Positions 57,388 to 64,000 of a DNA stretch of 64,000 nt are shown here, piece after piece. This DNA comes from CAZDRX01 sp964508225. GTDB lineage: Bacteria > Patescibacteriota > Gracilibacteria > Peribacterales > Peribacteraceae. Position numbers and translations under genes: made by a program. The stretch spans positions 3,385 to 67,384 of the forward strand of contig CAZDRX010000009.1 of NCBI GenBank assembly GCA_964508225.1, given 5' to 3'. Numbering within the stretch: the first letter of the stretch is position 1; each line of letters starts with the position of its first letter. The notes beneath the pieces are model-generated. The model was not told the origin of the DNA, did no database searches, and saw nothing but the letters and a program-made list of their open reading frames with translations.

Positions 57388-57843
57388 ATGGTGCATCGAT
57401 TTTCAAATCAGCAGGAAGAGTTCTCCGAGCCTCCGCATCACCAAACTGGAGGAGGGAAAAGCAAGAGTAGCATACTCGAAGGATCGCTCGTGAGTGAATC
57501 ATTGCGTAAGCTTTCAGAATTAGAGGTAAAAATCCGTGAAATATTGTGGACTGAAGCTCAGCAAAGAAAGGACCAAAATTCAGAGATCGATGAAATACTC
57601 GAAGTCATGAGCGAGGTTTATACCGAAATGGAGATCACTGCTGCTGCACGGGAAGACGAAACACTCGCTGAGTCAGTGAGAAATGACCCTTCACACTCTA
57701 CAGAGCGAGTGAAGCTTGTTCTGAGTGTAGGGACCATCCCTGAAGTTCGTAAAATTGTTGAGCCTCTCTTGCTAGAGAGAAGCAAGATAAAAGCGCGAAT
57801 CAAGCATATTCAAAGACAGATGAAGGACTATCCTAGCAACTAA
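57388..57843 (+). CDS. Hypothetical helical protein in a low-GC island (151 aa)
   Basis: The 151-residue protein has a polar N-terminus (HRFSNQQEEFSEPPHHQTGG) and two long charged helices (about 35-80 and 100-148), probably a coiled-coil. I do not recognise it. Its coding sequence is clearly AT-richer than its neighbours (near 43% G+C by eye), suggesting recent gain or weaker codon bias. The ATG at 57388 is 9 nt from the divergent methyltransferase start. Confidence 0.55.
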   Translation: MVHRFSNQQEEFSEPPHHQTGGGKSKSSILEGSLVSESLRKLSELEVKIREILWTEAQQRKDQNSEIDEILEVMSEVYTEMEITAAAREDETLAESVRNDPSHSTERVKLVLSVGTIPEVRKIVEPLLLERSKIKARIKHIQRQMKDYPSN

Positions 57844-57857
57844 CGTCGACTCTCCCT

Positions 57858-58565
57858 ATGAACCAATACTCCCCTGAGACAGACTCCCCATCTTCACCTG
57901 TCATCAATACAGGCTTGCCTGCAAGCAGCACACTTTTTGATCTTTCCCTCCGGACACAAGACCTGCTTGAAGAAAAACATCCCCAAAGCCTGATCATCGG
58001 CACTCACCCAAAGATTCCCCTTGTCGGCGATGGACTACTTTCCAGCAGCAGATTCGAAGAGGCTGGGCGGACAAGAATTGTCGATTCGCCAAAGGAAGTC
58101 CTTGAAAGGCTGAGAATGCTCGTCCATCAGCATTACCGCCGGTACGCATGTGTTATGGCGGCCTTCGAATTCCACCATTTCAAGGGCAGAGATCTCAGTG
58201 ATTTCACAGAACTCCTACAGATGCTGAGCCATGGAACGGTGATCATGGCAGATTACACTCTTGCTGGGATACATTCAGAAGTGGCACGTCAGGAGACACA
58301 AAGTCGAGTCGAAGTCATTCAGCAAGGCATCTATGGAGGATTCGAGAAATGGTTTAACGACCATACCGTCTTCTCAACCCAGGGTTTCCTGGACACCGCG
58401 AAAGACGCTGATTGGAAATCGTTCACAGGATTCACCATGCCAAACCACAAGACGGGGGCGATTGCCTCATCAAGTCTATCGCAGGCTGAACTCACCCTGA
58501 TTACGAACGAAGCAATTCCATCTGCAAGAAATTCTCTCGACTCGTACCCTTCGGTAGCTTACTGA
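57858..58565 (+). CDS. Hypothetical protein in a low-GC island (235 aa)
   Basis: The 235-residue protein starts 14 nt after the previous gene and is probably co-transcribed. The segment VMAAFEFHHFKGRDLSDFTELLQMLSHG followed by TVIMADYTLAG looks like the last helix-strand of a class I methyltransferase (a helix, then hydrophobic strand with an Asp), but no SAM-binding loop is visible at the front. A basic or DUF-type function is equally possible. Its G+C is close to 48%, lower than in the surrounding genes. Confidence 0.55.
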   Translation: MNQYSPETDSPSSPVINTGLPASSTLFDLSLRTQDLLEEKHPQSLIIGTHPKIPLVGDGLLSSSRFEEAGRTRIVDSPKEVLERLRMLVHQHYRRYACVMAAFEFHHFKGRDLSDFTELLQMLSHGTVIMADYTLAGIHSEVARQETQSRVEVIQQGIYGGFEKWFNDHTVFSTQGFLDTAKDADWKSFTGFTMPNHKTGAIASSSLSQAELTLITNEAIPSARNSLDSYPSVAY

Positions 58566-58566
58566 T

Positions 58567-58803
58567 ATGTCCACGCGGATAGAGAACATCTCTCTAAACA
58601 TCATCGGCAATGAACTGCCAGTCATCCAGCCCGAGGCGACTCGATGCGTGGGATGCCAGTTCACCATCGAGGACTTCGCGGCGTCATCCGCGCTCAGGAC
58701 TCTCCTCGAAAACGAGGGCTGTCTCCACGACTGTCCCATCCTCCATCCCGAACCTACACCACGAAGCTCACCAGCTTCCCCGGCACATAAATCTCTTTCT
58801 TGA
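58567..58803 (+). CDS. Small cysteine-containing protein overlapping leuS (78 aa)
   Basis: The gene starts 1 nt after the previous stop and runs 50 nt into the 3' end of leuS on the opposite strand. It has four cysteines: CVGC at 27-30 and CLHDC at 52-56, a possible metal-binding set, after which the C-terminus (PRSSPASPAHKSLS) is low-complexity and antisense to leuS. It may be real or a chance extension; the tight spacing supports coupling. Confidence 0.4.
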   Translation: MSTRIENISLNIIGNELPVIQPEATRCVGCQFTIEDFAASSALRTLLENEGCLHDCPILHPEPTPRSSPASPAHKSLS

Positions 58804-61180
58804 TGCCGGACTCAAGATACTTCGCGACGTTCTCGAGCTCTTTCGCGAGCTTGAGCACCTCTTCTTTGGATGCATCCTTGGACACCATGAGATCACCGCG
58901 GAGTTTGCCGTTCACCTGCACGACAATCTTCAGCTCATCATCCACGGTGAGCGCCTCGTCATGGACAGGCCATTTCTGCTCGATCGCGAATCCTTTCTGA
59001 CCGAGCGCGCTCCAGAGTTCGTCGCTGAGATGCGGCGCAAGCGGCTCGATGAGGAGCGAGACGGCTTTGCAGAATTCGAGTGAGAGAGCATCCTCTTTTT
59101 CGGCGAGATTGAGAAGCTGCATGAGTGAGCTGATCGCGGTATTAAAATGCAGTGTGCGGATGTCCTCCGTCACCTTCTTGATCGTCTTGTGGAGGAGAGA
59201 TGTGACGGCGGGGCTGTCCTTGAGCACCTTCCCGTTCGACTTCGTCGTGATCGTGCGGTGAAGCCGCTGCACGAAACGGACGATGCCCATGATGCCGGAA
59301 TCGTTCCAGTCCCCGCCGCCCTCGAACGGACCCATGAACATGAGGTACATGCGGAAGACATCGGAGCCGAAGCTCTTCACGAATTCATCGGGGCTCACGA
59401 CGTTTCCTTTGGACTTGCTCATCTTCGCGCCCTTGTTCGTGATGAGTCCTTGGTGAACTAATTTTTTGAACGGCTCCGAGTGAGTCACAAAGCCGAAATC
59501 CTTGAGTGCCATCATCACGAATCGTGCATAGATGAGGTGCATGCAGGCGTGCTCAGGGCCTCCGATGTACATGGAGACGGGCATCCACTTCTTCTCGAGA
59601 TCCTTGTCGACGAACGTCTGCTGATCCCCTTCCATGAGGTAGCGCAGATAGTAAAAGCTCGAACAGACGAACGTATCCATGGTATCGAATTCCGGACGCC
59701 ATCCTTTGCCGAAGATCTTCTCCGTGCGCGCGATGAATTCCTTGCTCTCCGTGAGCGGCGATTTTCCCGTCGGCTTGAATTCGACATCGGTCGGGAGTGT
59801 CCACGGCAGATGCTCCTCCGGCACCGGATGCGCCTTGCCCTCCGGATCGTAGACGATCGGAATCGGTGCACCCCAGTACCGCTGACGGCTGAGGAGCCAG
59901 TCGCGGAGACGGTACTGCACCACGGGCTTGGCGATCTTCATCTTCTTCGTCATGTGCTCGATGATGTCGTCGCGGACTTCGCCCCACTTGCGACCCTTGA
60001 ACTCCTCGGGCTGCTGCATGACGGCGTTCGGTTCCTTGGCATAGCAATACTCGAGATTCTTTACCTTCTCGGCTTCAGCCGGATCTTCCGGCAGCATGAC
60101 GGCACGCAGCGGTATGCCGTACTTCTTGGCGAATGCGAAGTCGCGCGTGTCGTGTGCGCTGCAGTGCACGATGCCCGTGCCGTAATCCATGACGACGAAC
60201 GATGCGACCCAGATCGGGAGATCACCCGTACCGAACGGATTCTCCACATAACGACCGGTGAAGATACCTTCCACATGCTCATCGAAGTTGTACTTCTCGG
60301 TGGCCTTGAGCTTCTTCATGCGCGCGACGAACGCGAGCACGTCTTTCTCGTACTTCGTCCCCTTCACCATCTTCTCGATGAGCGGGTGCTCGGGCGCGAT
60401 GACGGAGAATGTCTGCGCCATGAACGTCTGCGGCACCGAATCGAAGACTTCGAATTCATCGCCGAGGTCCTTGATCTTGGACGCGATATTCACGCCTTCG
60501 TTGCGACCGATCCAGTTCTGCTGCATGAGCTTCGTCTTCTCCGGCCAGTCGAGATCTTTGTGACCGTCGAGGAGCTTCTGGCTGTACTTCTTGATATTCC
60601 AGTACCACTGATCGAGTGGCTTCTGGATGACCTCGCTGCCGCAGCGCTCACACTTGCCGTCCTGACACTGTTCATTCGCCAGCACCGTCTGATCTTTGGG
60701 ACACCAGTTTACGGCGCCGAGCTTCTTATAGGCGAGACCGTTCTTGAACATCTGGAGGAAGAGCCACTGCGTCCAGCGGTAGTACGCCGGCTTACTCGTG
60801 TTCACGAGTTTCTCCCAGTCATACATGCAGCCGATCGCACTGAGCTGCTTCACCATCGTCGCCACGTTCTTGTCCGTGAAGGCATCGGGGTGGACGCCGT
60901 TCTTGATCGCGTGGTTCTCCGCAGGCAGCCCGAACGCATCGAAGCCCATCGGCGAGAAGACATCATGACCCTGCATGCGCATGAAGCGCGCGTAGGAATC
61001 TGCGGGGGCGTAGTTGTACCAGTGACCGATGTGGAGCTTGTCACCGGACGGATACGGGAACATGACGAGCGAATAGAAGGGCTTCTTCGCCTTCTTCAGG
61101 TCGGTCGTGTGCACGCCGGCATCCGCCCAGGCTTTCTGCCATTTTGCCTCTGCCTGTGTTGCGTCGTAATCATGCGGCAC
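58754..61180 (-). CDS. leuS: Leucyl-tRNA synthetase
   Basis: LeuRS charges tRNA-Leu, including the tRNA-Leu(UAA) in this window. The 808-residue class I enzyme has the HIGH motif in PYPSGDKLHIGHWYNY, zinc-knuckle-like CPKDQTVLANEQ and CERCGSEV, the CP1 editing domain (GTGIVHCSAHDTRDFAFA, where the family's Asp is retained) and KMSKSKGNV. The anticodon-binding and C-terminal domains are present (KKEIYVPGKLVSFVV). The start is divergent from der, with a TAGTAT box 13 nt before the ATG. Confidence 0.97.
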   Translation of the reverse strand: MPHDYDATQAEAKWQKAWADAGVHTTDLKKAKKPFYSLVMFPYPSGDKLHIGHWYNYAPADSYARFMRMQGHDVFSPMGFDAFGLPAENHAIKNGVHPDAFTDKNVATMVKQLSAIGCMYDWEKLVNTSKPAYYRWTQWLFLQMFKNGLAYKKLGAVNWCPKDQTVLANEQCQDGKCERCGSEVIQKPLDQWYWNIKKYSQKLLDGHKDLDWPEKTKLMQQNWIGRNEGVNIASKIKDLGDEFEVFDSVPQTFMAQTFSVIAPEHPLIEKMVKGTKYEKDVLAFVARMKKLKATEKYNFDEHVEGIFTGRYVENPFGTGDLPIWVASFVVMDYGTGIVHCSAHDTRDFAFAKKYGIPLRAVMLPEDPAEAEKVKNLEYCYAKEPNAVMQQPEEFKGRKWGEVRDDIIEHMTKKMKIAKPVVQYRLRDWLLSRQRYWGAPIPIVYDPEGKAHPVPEEHLPWTLPTDVEFKPTGKSPLTESKEFIARTEKIFGKGWRPEFDTMDTFVCSSFYYLRYLMEGDQQTFVDKDLEKKWMPVSMYIGGPEHACMHLIYARFVMMALKDFGFVTHSEPFKKLVHQGLITNKGAKMSKSKGNVVSPDEFVKSFGSDVFRMYLMFMGPFEGGGDWNDSGIMGIVRFVQRLHRTITTKSNGKVLKDSPAVTSLLHKTIKKVTEDIRTLHFNTAISSLMQLLNLAEKEDALSLEFCKAVSLLIEPLAPHLSDELWSALGQKGFAIEQKWPVHDEALTVDDELKIVVQVNGKLRGDLMVSKDASKEEVLKLAKELENVAKYLESGIKKEIYVPGKLVSFVV

Positions 61181-61248
61181 GGCGGAATACTACTGGCTCG
61201 TTTGGGGTACGACAATCCGATGCTTCCATGCTAGGATATGGCTTCGCC

Positions 61249-62625
61249 ATGGCCAAACTCCCCACCGTCGCGATTATCGGCCGCCCCAATACGGGCAAAT
61301 CCACCCTCTTCAACCGGCTCATCAATGAGCGGAAGTCCATCGAACACGACGTAGCGGGCACAACGCGCGACCTCGTGAGCAAGCGTGTGGATCTCGGCGA
61401 TATGTCGTTCATTCTCGTGGACACGGGCGGTATCGGCTCGACGGAGGACAAGGACTTCGAGAAAGACGTGGCCGGACAATCCGAGCTCGCGATCGAATTC
61501 GCGGACGTCATCATCTTCACGGTGAACTCACGGGAGGAGATCACGAACGACGACCGGAAAGTGGTGGATATCATCCGCAAGAAGCGCAAGCGTCACGTGC
61601 CCGTGATCGTCGCCATCACGAAGACCGACGATCCGCACAAGCTCGACGAGGTGATTCTGAATTACTCGGAGATGAACATCGGGGACGAGATCATCGCGGT
61701 GAGCGCCCCGCACCGTCACGGCATCGTGGAGCTCGAGTCTGTGATCATCAAGCAGCTGAAGAAGCTCAACTTCGGTCCCGTCGAGAAGGAAGATCCGGCG
61801 AACCGTCCGCCGAAGATCGCCATCATCGGGAAGCCGAACGTGGGCAAGAGCTCCATCGTGAATGCACTCATGACCGATGTGCAGCGCGAGACCGCTCCCC
61901 TCCTCGTCTCTCCGATTGCAGGCACGACGCGTGACTCGGTGGATACCGAAGTGACGTACCACGGCAAGCAGTACATCCTCATCGATACGGCGGGTCTCAA
62001 GAAGAAATCGAGGTCTGTCGATGACATCGAACGCTTCGCCGCAATGCGCACGATTACGGCCGTGGAGGAAGCGGACGTGGTGATCCTCGTCCTGAGTGCA
62101 GCCGAGCAGCCGAGCCAGCAGGACAAGCGCATTGCTTCGCTCGCCGAAGAGAGCGGCAAAGGCCTCATCATTCTCCTGAACAAGATCGACACGATGAAGG
62201 GTGAGAAGCGTGAACAGGCCGTGGAGTTCGTGGAGGAATCGCTCCAGTTCGTCACGAAGTTCGCAAAGATCATCCCCTGCTCCGCAGTCACGCGCGAAGG
62301 TCTCGTGAAGCTCTTCGATCTCGTGGCAGGCGTACAGGAGAGCAGAACGCGCCGCATCTCCACGAGGGATCTGCGCAGGTGGTTTGAGGACGTGGTGCAC
62401 GGTCAGCCGCTCGGCGAAGTGGCGAAGACGAAACACATCACGCAGGCCAAAGATGTCCCGCCGACGTTCGTGCTGTTCGTGAAGAATCCGAAGCGCGTCG
62501 CGGTCTCGCAGCTCCGCTACCTCGAGAACCGTCTCCGTGAAACCTTCGGCTTCGACGGAACGCCGATCCGCTGGATCACCAAAGGCGGTGAAGAGGGTGA
62601 ACCGGAGCGCAAGCTCAAGCGCTAG
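61249..62625 (+). CDS. der: Ribosome-assembly GTPase Der (EngA)
   Basis: Der has two tandem GTPase domains and a KH domain and helps 50S subunit assembly. The 458-residue protein has GRPNTGKSTL and VDTGG in the first domain, and GKPNVGKSSIVN, IDTAGLKKKS and LNKID in the second, followed by a complete KH-like C-terminal domain (LFVKNPKRVAVSQLRYLENRL). The first G4 motif reads TKTD, with Thr in place of the usual Asn of NKxD. The ATG at 61249 starts MAKLPTVAIIGRPNTGK; an upstream start would run back through the divergent leuS promoter. Confidence 0.95.
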   Translation: MAKLPTVAIIGRPNTGKSTLFNRLINERKSIEHDVAGTTRDLVSKRVDLGDMSFILVDTGGIGSTEDKDFEKDVAGQSELAIEFADVIIFTVNSREEITNDDRKVVDIIRKKRKRHVPVIVAITKTDDPHKLDEVILNYSEMNIGDEIIAVSAPHRHGIVELESVIIKQLKKLNFGPVEKEDPANRPPKIAIIGKPNVGKSSIVNALMTDVQRETAPLLVSPIAGTTRDSVDTEVTYHGKQYILIDTAGLKKKSRSVDDIERFAAMRTITAVEEADVVILVLSAAEQPSQQDKRIASLAEESGKGLIILLNKIDTMKGEKREQAVEFVEESLQFVTKFAKIIPCSAVTREGLVKLFDLVAGVQESRTRRISTRDLRRWFEDVVHGQPLGEVAKTKHITQAKDVPPTFVLFVKNPKRVAVSQLRYLENRLRETFGFDGTPIRWITKGGEEGEPERKLKR

Positions 62626-62628
62626 ATC

Positions 62629-63234
62629 CTATCCCCTGCCTTCGCGCTGGTCCTTCACACGGCCGTCTTCGTGGATCGGCAGCGGGTATTCGCGGACGAC
62701 CACTTCGAGCTTGTCGAGCAGCCGGACCGGATCGTCATCGAAGACCATGTTCGGCGGAATCTTGCGCTTGCAGAGCTCTTCGACGACGTGCGGGATCGCG
62801 TTACTGATGCCGCCGGAGTTCGTGATGATGCCGATCGGCCGGCCTTCGTCGTACGCGATCGTGAGTTCATTCAGTGTGCCGATGCCTCCACCGATGATGA
62901 TGATCGCATCACTCGACCGGATATTGATGATGTCACGCTCCATGAATCCCATTCCCGTGAAGATGATGATGTCGTGACCGGCGGGCGAGAGGTATTCGTT
63001 CACATGTTCGTACTCCGAGAATGCAGGAGAGACACCGATCGTGAGGGCGCCTTTGTCTTTGGCAGCGGCCATCGCATCGTGCGGAAGGCCGGGACAGGCG
63101 CCGTTGATGAGGATATAGCCGCGACGGGCAATCTCCTCACCGAGCTTCTTCGCTTTGTCTCGGGCGACGGGGTCTTCGATCTGGGGACCGGAGGCCGATC
63201 CCATGACGCCGATCTTGAGCTTGCGGTTTTCCAT
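62629..63234 (-). CDS. LOG/DprA-like Rossmann-fold protein (TIGR00725-like)
   Basis: The 201-residue protein has KIGVMGSASGP at the start, GYILINGACPGLPHDAM, and IIIGGGIGTLNELTIAYDEG, which is the PGGxGTxxE-like motif of LOG and TIGR00725 proteins (lysine-decarboxylase-like nucleotide-binding fold). Proteins of this kind hydrolyse or bind nucleotides; LOG members release cytokinins, but the substrate here is unknown. The ATG at 63234 starts at the conserved N-terminus, with TACAAT upstream. It converges on der, with 3 nt between stops. Confidence 0.82.
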   Translation of the reverse strand: MENRKLKIGVMGSASGPQIEDPVARDKAKKLGEEIARRGYILINGACPGLPHDAMAAAKDKGALTIGVSPAFSEYEHVNEYLSPAGHDIIIFTGMGFMERDIINIRSSDAIIIIGGGIGTLNELTIAYDEGRPIGIITNSGGISNAIPHVVEELCKRKIPPNMVFDDDPVRLLDKLEVVVREYPLPIHEDGRVKDQREGRG

Positions 63235-63286
63235 ACGGGTGTGGGGGAGATTGTACTGAAAGAGAGAGCGCACGGGGCAACGTCTT

Positions 63287-63940
63287 CTAGATCGTTGCCA
63301 GCTCTTCGGTGCAGAGGGAATGCATGGAGGAATCCGACGTCGGGAGAATCTGGTCACAGCGGCCTTCGTCTCCCGTCACGATCGCAACGCAGAGTGCGAG
63401 GTACTCTCCCGGGGAAAGTGTCTGCGGAGCCTGATCGGAACGGTTCGCCGCGGCCTCAGCTGTGCCGCTGCAGAGGCGGACATCGTTCTTCTTGAGAGCC
63501 CATTCGATCCTGTCGATCTGCGCGAGAGTGAAGGGATCGGCGGACACCTTGTACGTCTTCCAGACATGGGTGAGCTTCCGGACCGTGAACATCTTCTTCG
63601 CCGTCTTCGCGACATGCTTGAGTACCGTCTTCGGCGCGGAGACCGATGTGAGTACCGTCGCGGCATCGTCGATATTCTTGAGCGAAGCGGCACCGCCGAG
63701 CGCCTTGGATGCCGCAGATTTGAGAGCGGGATTCGTGGCGACCGCTGTGAGGACTTTCGCTGCTGCCGCAGCATCCTTGGCACTCAGAGCATTGCCCCCG
63801 AAGAGCGAACCGGCCGTACGGGTACGGACTTCATCCTGCGCCATCGCATGGATGGTGCTGAAGTTGGCATTCGTCGGCGACACGAATGCGGAGGCGATGA
63901 AGCCCGCGATTGCGCCGATGGTGAGGAGATTGCGGATCAT
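63287..63940 (-). CDS. Secreted Ala-rich hypothetical protein (217 aa)
   Basis: A signal peptide (about 1-33, NLLTIGAIAGFIASAFVSPTNA) is followed by an Ala/Lys-rich helical region (about 50-120, with DAAAAAKVLTAVATNPALK) and a Cys-containing C-terminal domain with four cysteines (in RLCSG, LALCVAIV, GRCDQ and SLCTEE). I do not recognise a family. It belongs with the other secreted helical proteins of the window. Positions 63941-64000 hold only its upstream region. Confidence 0.65.
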   Translation of the reverse strand: MIRNLLTIGAIAGFIASAFVSPTNANFSTIHAMAQDEVRTRTAGSLFGGNALSAKDAAAAAKVLTAVATNPALKSAASKALGGAASLKNIDDAATVLTSVSAPKTVLKHVAKTAKKMFTVRKLTHVWKTYKVSADPFTLAQIDRIEWALKKNDVRLCSGTAEAAANRSDQAPQTLSPGEYLALCVAIVTGDEGRCDQILPTSDSSMHSLCTEELATI

Positions 63941-64000
63941 GGGATTACTGAACACGCTGCCACCAGATCTCCCCGAGCGAGGTGCCGGAGGGGGTGGAGA

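Noticed and set aside
59480..61234. A 584-codon frame antisense to leuS
   Set aside because: Unbroken only because of high GC and codon bias; no domain features, and leuS is certain.
1..64000. CRISPR arrays, insertion sequences and prophage genes
   Set aside because: No regularly spaced repeats, transposase motifs or phage structural genes were seen on either strand.
1..64000. Recoding of UGA (as in Gracilibacteria/SR1)
   Set aside because: Several well-defined genes (purF, hisS, gyrB, dnaG, rdgB) end in UGA at the expected family length, so UGA is a stop.

Overview
This is a bacterial chromosome window of about 57-60% G+C, with dense, short-spaced genes on both strands and UGA used as an ordinary stop. 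Several signs point to a candidate-phyla-radiation (Patescibacteria) genome, most likely of the Peregrinibacteria/Peribacteria kind: a Mbov_0395-type pilin-like membrane protein beside a PKD protein, a DUF5671-like membrane protein, many secreted S-layer-homology, cohesin and dockerin proteins, a minimal housekeeping set, and many small proteins I cannot assign. The lineage is an inference from gene content; no rRNA or ribosomal protein gene is present to test it. No CRISPR array, insertion sequence or phage module was seen. Ten Ns at 42949-42958 mark an assembly gap inside ftsK.

Layout. 0-13.6 kb: typA, a hypothetical gene, purF-purD (purine synthesis), prfA, a DUF5671-like gene, mnmA, a sortase, an EamA transporter, tRNA-Leu(UAA), a type I asparaginase with altered catalytic residues, and an M24 aminopeptidase. 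13.6-18.7 kb: envelope genes (pilin-like protein, PKD/proline-rich membrane protein, SLH plus beta-propeller protein). 18.8-25.2 kb: information processing (tRNA-His beside hisS, gyrB, csrA, greA, a DNA polymerase III delta subunit). 25.3-31.3 kb: a surface/secretome block (dockerin, cohesin-Fn3, cupredoxin-fold protein, Ser/Lys/Ala-rich secreted protein, AEC transporter, NTR-SLH-CAP fusion). 31.4-34.7 kb: tRNA-Tyr, a 54-residue cysteine-rich histone-fold candidate, and a convergent 900-residue protein with duplicated HTH-like and sigma-region-2-like segments. 34.7-40.2 kb: a MarR-controlled MacAB-like exporter operon with a clear promoter/operator. 40.3-47.7 kb: SDR reductase, YgjP-like metallopeptidase, ftsK, rdgB and unknowns. 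47.9-57.4 kb: a UvrD helicase-nuclease and a dnaG-patatin-rpoD cluster, followed by a NOL1/NOP2/Sun RNA methyltransferase. 57.4-58.8 kb: a lower-G+C island of unknown genes. 58.7-64 kb: leuS, der, a LOG-like Rossmann protein and a secreted protein.

Two things run through the whole window. First, many housekeeping genes have a good -10 hexamer (TACACT, TATACT, TAGAAT, TACAAT) only 6-11 nt upstream of the start codon and no Shine-Dalgarno sequence, which predicts widespread leaderless transcription and was used here to choose several starts. Second, neighbouring genes are packed to the limit: convergent pairs share 4-nt stop overlaps and operon genes use ATGA or TAATG junctions.

The most unusual candidates are the six-cysteine histone-like mini-protein at 31745-31909, its 900-residue convergent neighbour, a housekeeping sigma factor with a C-terminal zinc ribbon, the adjacent dockerin-cohesin pair, and the asparaginase with Ser and Asn at catalytic positions. 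All functional calls rest on motif reading by eye, without database searches.
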